64,000 nucleotides of DNA from Trichobilharzia regenti (taxonomy: Eukaryota > Platyhelminthes > Trematoda > Strigeidida > Schistosomatidae). The stretch covers positions 76,021,168 through 76,085,167 of the forward strand of contig OX235270.1 in the NCBI GenBank assembly GCA_944472135.2, written 5' to 3'. Within the stretch, counting starts at the first letter, position 1. Each line of letters opens with the position of its first letter. Shown here piece after piece: positions 60,101-64,000 of the stretch. Both the position numbers and the translations under genes were made by a program. The notes under the pieces were generated by a model. It was not told the DNA's origin. It worked only from the letters and a program-made list of their open reading frames with translations, and made no database searches.

Positions 60101-63100
60101 CGAGAGTTTAATATATAGGTCTCTGAATAAACATCACCTAAAATACCAGGGAAGACTTGGAGAATGATTCAAATGACTTATATATACACCGAAACCATTT
60201 AGAATTTCCACAAATCTGTAAATAACAAGGACTTATATTCGCGAACTTAATTGGAAATGTCAATTATGAGGACAGACAATCAATCAACTAGGTGAAATCT
60301 ACTTACACGAAACAAAGGCTTAGGACATAGTAAAATACAAACGACTGCATAATAACACAACTTAACGTAATTAAGCATATGGAAGAAAGAAATATTAGTA
60401 ACATGAGTTAGACATGTATAATGAACGATGTATGCGAAACTCACCTAGACTGCTCATCATGATCCTGAACAGTATGTTGGTTTCTCCCAGCTTCAGTAGC
60501 TGTATTGACTTGTGGTGTTTTATGGGCGGATTTCACTGGATTTGGAGTTTTCACTTGACGTTCTTTCTCCTGCTTCGCTTTACGCTTCATGCGTTTTCTT
60601 TCTCGTTTACGTGCTTGCATTGCTTCACGGTTGGCGCGTTCCTCTTCCTCTTGTTCAATTTGCTCCAAAAGACAATCGGCATTCTTTTTTGCTTCACCTT
60701 CTTGTTTTTCTTTGGCAGCTATAATGATTTCTCTGCACTGTTGACAGCGCTTGGCCAATTCCTGTAAGTTTTAAATAACGTACAACCCAATTAAGCTTAT
60801 TGATCACACGGATCGATAAACAATTTATTTATCAACACAATTAGGCGCATATACAGCCTTCATCCCTTCAAGTGAAATAATAACCAGTTACTTATTTGAT
60901 ACACCGGAAAAAATACAACAATAAGTAAGTAATGACATAAATTTCATGATAATAAAAAAGCGGATAGACGTTATCAAATACGAAATTTAAAAATAAGAGC
61001 TAAATAAATTTGTACGAATTGTTTACAGCTTGCTAAAAGATGTGACTTATATGATCGTGGATTAATTTACTCCATCTCTCAACATAAATTCTTTAAAGTT
61101 GCATTTCAGTATAAAATAACGCGCATATATATATATATATATACTTCAAAAAAATAATGCTTGGTGATATGAATTCTGAGCTCAAATGTTGAGGTAAAAA
61201 ATAATCAGATGGATATAGCAAATATATAAACACAAATATATACCGTTGTATATCAGTAGCTGAGATATAAATATGCTCCGAAGGCAAAGAACACGCTAGA
61301 AGCGTACTTGCTTTGGAATGAAGAAATCCTGATTGAATACTACGGATTATATTGGCATACAAAGCACAATAGGCACTTTTCGTTAGACAAGGTTTTGATG
61401 GAGCCAGGCAGTTGGGATTAGCAGTCTTTTCTAACAAAATATAACTGTATCGAAGAATAAAGAAAAAAGCAGCTCCCTAATATCTTTTGTTGTCAAAACA
61501 CACAAAGCATTTATAATGTTGGGCCCGGGATCGCAGATAAAGTCCTGGCGATTTACCAGTTGTATGGACCATCCGATATGCAATCGTCGACTGGAAAGTG
61601 GATTAGCTCACTCCTTCCTGCTACGAGTTTATAAATCCTGGCTTACTGGTATTTTGATTAAGGTGTTAAGCACTATGTAGGACAATACCAGTATTCTGTT
61701 TTTATGCATATTTGGAATTATAGATCAGTAGTTCCATTGTATGGTATGTAAAAACATAGATATTCAACATGGAAAATATGATGTACGATTGTTTCATTTG
61801 AAATGTGGGGCAGCGAAAAAGGATTACCAATAAACAGTTGAGTGGTACACAAAACATGTAGTTACTTACTGAATTACAGAAGGAACAATGACCAGAGGAA
61901 AAAGAATCGAAACTGACAGAACACCCACTGGATGACGAAGATGATATTCTGTCTGTACTGTGAATTGATGCAATGTCATCTTCAATAAGCAAGCTTTCAT
62001 CATCACAGTGTGTGCTGTTAGAATAATAATAATTATAGTCCTCACGCAAAGCATAGGATGTTTGTTGTTTCGGTAAAACACTTGACAAATTAGTGGCAGC
62101 GGGATCGGCATAAATGGGCAGAATGCTCAGTTCATTTGAATGCCGAAAGTTTTGGAAACTGGTGACGAGTGGATTCTCATCACGTAGGGGAAGAGACGCA
62201 GGGATATTTGTCAATGCATAGTGAGGTTTCCAGCGTCGTAAAGAATACGACGAAGGATTTTGAGCTGCTATTTCGAAACGTGTACTTGCTATAACATTAG
62301 AGGAGTTGTACTTCGTTAGATACAGATAATGTGTCATTTAGCTAGGGCACAGGTAAGAATATCCGACTATTTACAATCCACTGGCTAACGCATGCTGTTG
62401 AAATGACCTGCCCAGGTTAGACGCATGAAAACTGATTTATTTGTCTCAGTACTAGATGATCACACGACATAACCCAATAGTATTTAGGCAAAACCATACA
62501 AAAGACATAAACTAATATGCAGAGTAAATATTTGTCGTAATTTGATTCGTTTAGAGAGCATACGCATTTCATTGGAGAATATGTAGACCAATGACAGTGT
62601 GGGGCTAGAACATGTGATATAAAAAGTTTAAACAGACCGACCTCAAGGTGACAGAGTTAAGTGGACAAGGCGATGTCACATGAAACACGTCATCATATCC
62701 ATAGTTAAAAATGCAGACATGCAATCAAGGTTAAGCGAATTTGATAGGATAATTCCCAAATCGAAATGCGTGGGTGGTAAGTAATGAGATGGGAAGAAAT
62801 GAAAACAATATATAATTATAGGTGTGGAGTAAATGGGAGTGAGTTGCACTGTCCTTTATGGTGTGCGCCATTAATCTCGATAAAAGTTTCAGAATTTGGT
62901 TTGGATTACGTTATTATCTAATCAGAATGTGTGAACGTGCTGACTGACAGTGACGAGAAGTAGTGGTCGAAAAAGCAACTGCAGGCATAAAACCACGCAT
63001 AAATAACACAAAAGATGGAAAAATTTCCGAAGTAGGGGATTCACAGATGAATTATCAAACTGTACAGAATATTAATAGATAAAATTACATGCAATTAAGA

Positions 63101-64000
63101 AACAAACGTCGCAATGCTTACCTTATCTGTTACAGCCGTTTTGATATGTCTTGTGCAATCTTTATCAGATGGAAACTGGGTCACGTATTGTACCAACATT
63201 CGCACCACATTAATATGGCCTTTACGAAAGGCCGCCATTAAACAACTGACTTTTCTATTGTCTTGGCTATTAACATCTGCATTGTACTGGATGAGACTTT
63301 GGACGACCTCAACGTGACCACCTAATAAACAAATAGCGATATTTAAAAAATCTCAGGCCAAACACAAAAATGCACATACACACACAGCAAAATGATCTGC
63401 GGGTGGTTAAATAAAGAAATATATATTTTTAAATGATAGGGGTGACTTACCATTAGAAGCTAGCCATAATGGCGTAGCACCCTTTTTATTTCGTGCTTCG
63501 ACGACTGCACCTCTACAAATTAAAAGAAAAACATTATACTACTTCGATCTATAAGTAGGTATTTTTTGAAAATACATTTAATGAAACTAAGTTTTTCAAA
63601 TCATTCAGTGTAAATTCATATGAAGCGTCGTTTCCCAACTATTTTCATCAATTCAAATTGATTAAATTCGTGAACTACTGACATTATGTTACTACAATAA
63701 GAGAAGTACAAATAACTAGCAAGAATAGTTTGCAACTTACTTTTCCAAAAGTAGATTGACGAATTTAGCATTTCCTTTATCGGCAGCAATAGTAAGAGCT
63801 GTGTCTCGAGAACTTGGCACTGGTGATGCATTGACGTCAGCACCATGGTCCAACAAAATCCTCCCAACGTCCACATAGTCACCAGATGCAGCTTCCATTA
63901 AGGGTGTAAGACCAGTTTTTGCACGATGTTCTATATTAGCCTTACGTTCAACCAACAGCTGCACTACTTCATAGCGACCCTGGAAACATGCTAGAGTTAA
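53905..64000 (-). CDS. ANKHD1: ANKHD1/ANKRD17 (MASK) orthologue, 3' part, multi-exon
   Basis: Family: large cytoplasmic/nuclear scaffold with two ankyrin blocks and one KH domain; Drosophila Mask acts in receptor tyrosine kinase and Hippo/Yorkie signalling. Exons read on the minus strand: 64000(open)-63741, 63512-63451, 63321-63122, optional 62310-61870, 60761-60445, 58663-55320, 54760-about 54297, and about 54183-53905 (TAG). All introns start GT and end AG, and codon phases match (2, 1, 0, 2, 1). Without the cassette the window encodes about 1641 residues. Recognition rests on the LTLACFQGR and HRAKTGLTPLMEAASG ankyrin motifs, the SPVPSSRDTALTIAADKG motif, TDK followed by a KRCQQC...AAKEKQ coiled-coil start, and a KH domain. 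The 5' part lies beyond the window. The tail is poorly conserved, so family assignment depends on the N-terminal half shown here. Confidence in identity is high, in the last splice junction low. Confidence 0.93.
54297..54760 (-). CDS. ANKHD1: ANKHD1 exon: Gln-rich C-terminal region
   Basis: Follows a clear ...ttattctag acceptor. Encodes G-F-G-S-P-P-H-V-G-T-A, a G-A-E-R-R-R-Q-A-N-T-L motif, and a nine-residue glutamine run after N-W-M. The frame would run into a stop at about 54,165, so a splice is needed to reach the last exon. The best reading is a GTAACT donor at 54,296 (phase 0). An alternative GT at 54,289 in phase 1 would fit the acceptor at 54,231. Confidence 0.8.
55320..58663 (-). CDS. 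ANKHD1: ANKHD1 large exon with KH domain and low-complexity tail
   Basis: A 3,344-bp exon between a T-rich ...tttcag acceptor and a gtaagc donor. The first 180 or so residues are acidic and Ser-rich with a K/R patch (EKHRNKKQSQRAAKRAA). A KH domain follows at about 57,930-57,720, beginning K-R-R-L-S-I-P-V and carrying the GxxG loop as G-K-V-I-G-Q-G-G, then I-Q-I-D-I-E, which matches the family's SRVIGRGGCNINAIRE...AHIDID. KH domains bind single-stranded RNA or DNA. The remaining 800 or so residues are Ser/Thr/Asn/Pro-rich and probably disordered, with a poly-Asn run (N x6) near 57,375. Codon phases are 2 in and 1 out and agree with both neighbours. Confidence 0.94.
59545..59985 (+). mobile_element. 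RTE-like 3' fragment in an ANKHD1 intron (antisense)
   Basis: 5'-truncated copy of the C-terminal end of an RTE-like reverse transcriptase, lying in the 1,781-bp intron 58,664-60,444 against the gene's direction. Readable pieces are Q-T-F-I-N-N-C-L-R, P-E-R-I-T-N-K-K-L-W and T-W-R-R-L-C-E-E-E-L-K, ending in the family 3' end (CCCTATGTTCCACTAGGAAC) and an (AAT)n tail. It carries several small insertions relative to the copy at 3,760-6,975; two sets of these cancel in frame. Non-functional. Confidence 0.88.
60445..60761 (-). CDS. ANKHD1: ANKHD1 exon: charged coiled-coil after the ankyrin block
   Basis: Starts E-L-A-K-R-C-Q-Q-C-R-E-I and continues with A-K-E-K-Q...A-K-K-N-A-D-C-L-L-E-Q-I and a long K/R/E-rich helix (REAMQARKRERKRMKRKAKQ). 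This matches the family segment KKCHLCMESIVQAKDRQAAE...ASILLEEL followed by a basic coiled-coil. The two Cys of CQQC are retained as in CHLC. Acceptor cag at 60762-60764, donor gtgag at 60440-60444, phase 0 in and phase 2 out. Confidence 0.93.
60762..63121 (-). other. ANKHD1 intron with no other supported exon
   Basis: 2,360-bp intron if the cassette exon is skipped. It holds the cassette candidate (61,870-62,310), a short (TA)n at 61,126-61,141 and an open frame at 61,093-61,437 that cannot be spliced in phase. Nothing else recognised. Confidence 0.6.
61870..62310 (-). CDS. ANKHD1: candidate cassette exon, Ser/Asp-rich 147-codon insert
   Basis: An open frame runs from about 62337 to 61702. 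A GTAAGT donor follows a TCA codon at 61870, and an AG in front of a TAC codon at 62310 would make a phase-0, 441-bp exon that fits between TDK and ELAKR without changing frame. The peptide is rich in Ser, Asn and Asp, with a D-D-E-S-L-L-I-E-D-D stretch, a run of six serines and a C-S-F-C-N-S end. Vertebrate family members lack such an insert in my recollection, and direct splicing of TDK to ELAKR already restores the conserved junction. It is therefore either alternatively spliced or not used. The acceptor choice is uncertain, because a better pyrimidine-rich AG lies just upstream but would bring in a stop. Confidence 0.45.
63122..63321 (-). CDS. ANKHD1: ANKHD1 exon: last ankyrin repeats
   Basis: Encodes G-G-H-V-E-V-V-Q...A-D-V-N-S-Q-D-N-R-K, then L-M-A-A-F-R-K-G-H-I-N-V-V-R and a closing T-Q-F-P-S-D-K-D-C...T-D-K. 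The FRKGH and QFPSD motifs are hallmarks of the end of the second ankyrin block in ANKHD1/ANKRD17. The exon ends in phase 0 with AAG before gtaagc. Confidence 0.94.
63451..63512 (-). CDS. ANKHD1: ANKHD1 exon: ankyrin repeat (62 bp)
   Basis: Short exon between an ag acceptor (63513-63514) and a gtaagt donor (63445-63450). It completes a Lys codon and encodes G-A-V-V-E-A-R-N-K-K-G-A-T-P-L-W-L-A-S-N, matching the family's RNKKGNTPLWLAANG repeat. The flanking introns are 228 bp and 129 bp. Confidence 0.93.
63741..64000 (-). CDS. ANKHD1: ANKHD1 exon: ankyrin repeats of the second block
   Basis: Reads from the window edge as L-T-L-A-C-F-Q-G-R, then Q-L-L-V-E-R-K-A-N-I-E-H-R and a second repeat with T-P-L-M-E-A-A-S-G, ending in N-L-L-L-E-K. 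The donor is gtaagt just below 63741 and the exon ends in phase 2. The exon continues past 64000, so its true start is not visible. Ankyrin repeats are helical protein-binding modules; this stretch is among the most conserved of the family. Confidence 0.95.

Noticed and set aside
61093..61437. Possible extra ANKHD1 exon with a pyrimidine-rich acceptor near 61,456
   Set aside because: The open frame needs a phase-2 entry while the neighbouring exons leave phase 0, and phases 0 and 1 hit stops within a few codons.

Overview
The window looks like a piece of a schistosome (blood fluke, Schistosoma sp.) genome. The base composition is AT-rich and a multi-exon host gene with short introns is present. 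The repeats are those expected in this genus: hammerhead-bearing tRNA-derived SINEs of the Sm-alpha type, SR2/RTE-like non-LTR retrotransposons ending in (AAT)n, and Penelope-like elements (PLEs) with a GIY-YIG endonuclease. The species cannot be fixed from the sequence alone.

Layout. From 1 to about 53,900 I find no host gene. The stretch is a repeat-rich desert with nested and broken mobile elements. RTE copies: 3,760-6,975 (near full length, frameshifted), 23,710-24,812, 25,440-26,095, 29,815-31,401 (minus strand, open 515-codon RT frame), 42,950-43,692, 50,155-50,385 and 59,545-59,985. PLE remains: 11,305-13,256 (with inverted terminal repeats), 14,380-15,392, about 28,100-29,350, a foldback at 35,389-36,272, a foldback at 41,745-42,301 with a 13-bp target duplication, and 45,540-46,130. 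There are three SINE families. A is Sm-alpha-like. B has a second hammerhead-like module. C is tRNA-headed with a TGGAATC...(A/T)n tail. Two solo LTRs (34,485-34,920 and 37,980-38,367) have TG...CA ends and 5-bp target duplications; the first sits inside a family-A SINE.

From 64,000 down to 53,905 on the minus strand lies the 3' part of one host gene, an ANKHD1/ANKRD17/MASK orthologue. In order it has the last ankyrin repeats of the second block, a charged coiled-coil, a KH domain with a GQGG loop, and a very long Ser/Thr/Asn/Gln-rich tail. Splice sites were read by hand; phases agree at every junction except the last, where two joins are possible. A 147-codon in-frame cassette exon candidate lies between the ankyrin and coiled-coil exons.

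The most noteworthy observations are the second hammerhead-bearing SINE family, the solo LTR nested in a ribozyme SINE, the PLE foldbacks, a SINE-like chimera of a tRNA head and an RTE 5' UTR, and recurrent 4-nt insertions at identical sites in different RTE copies.
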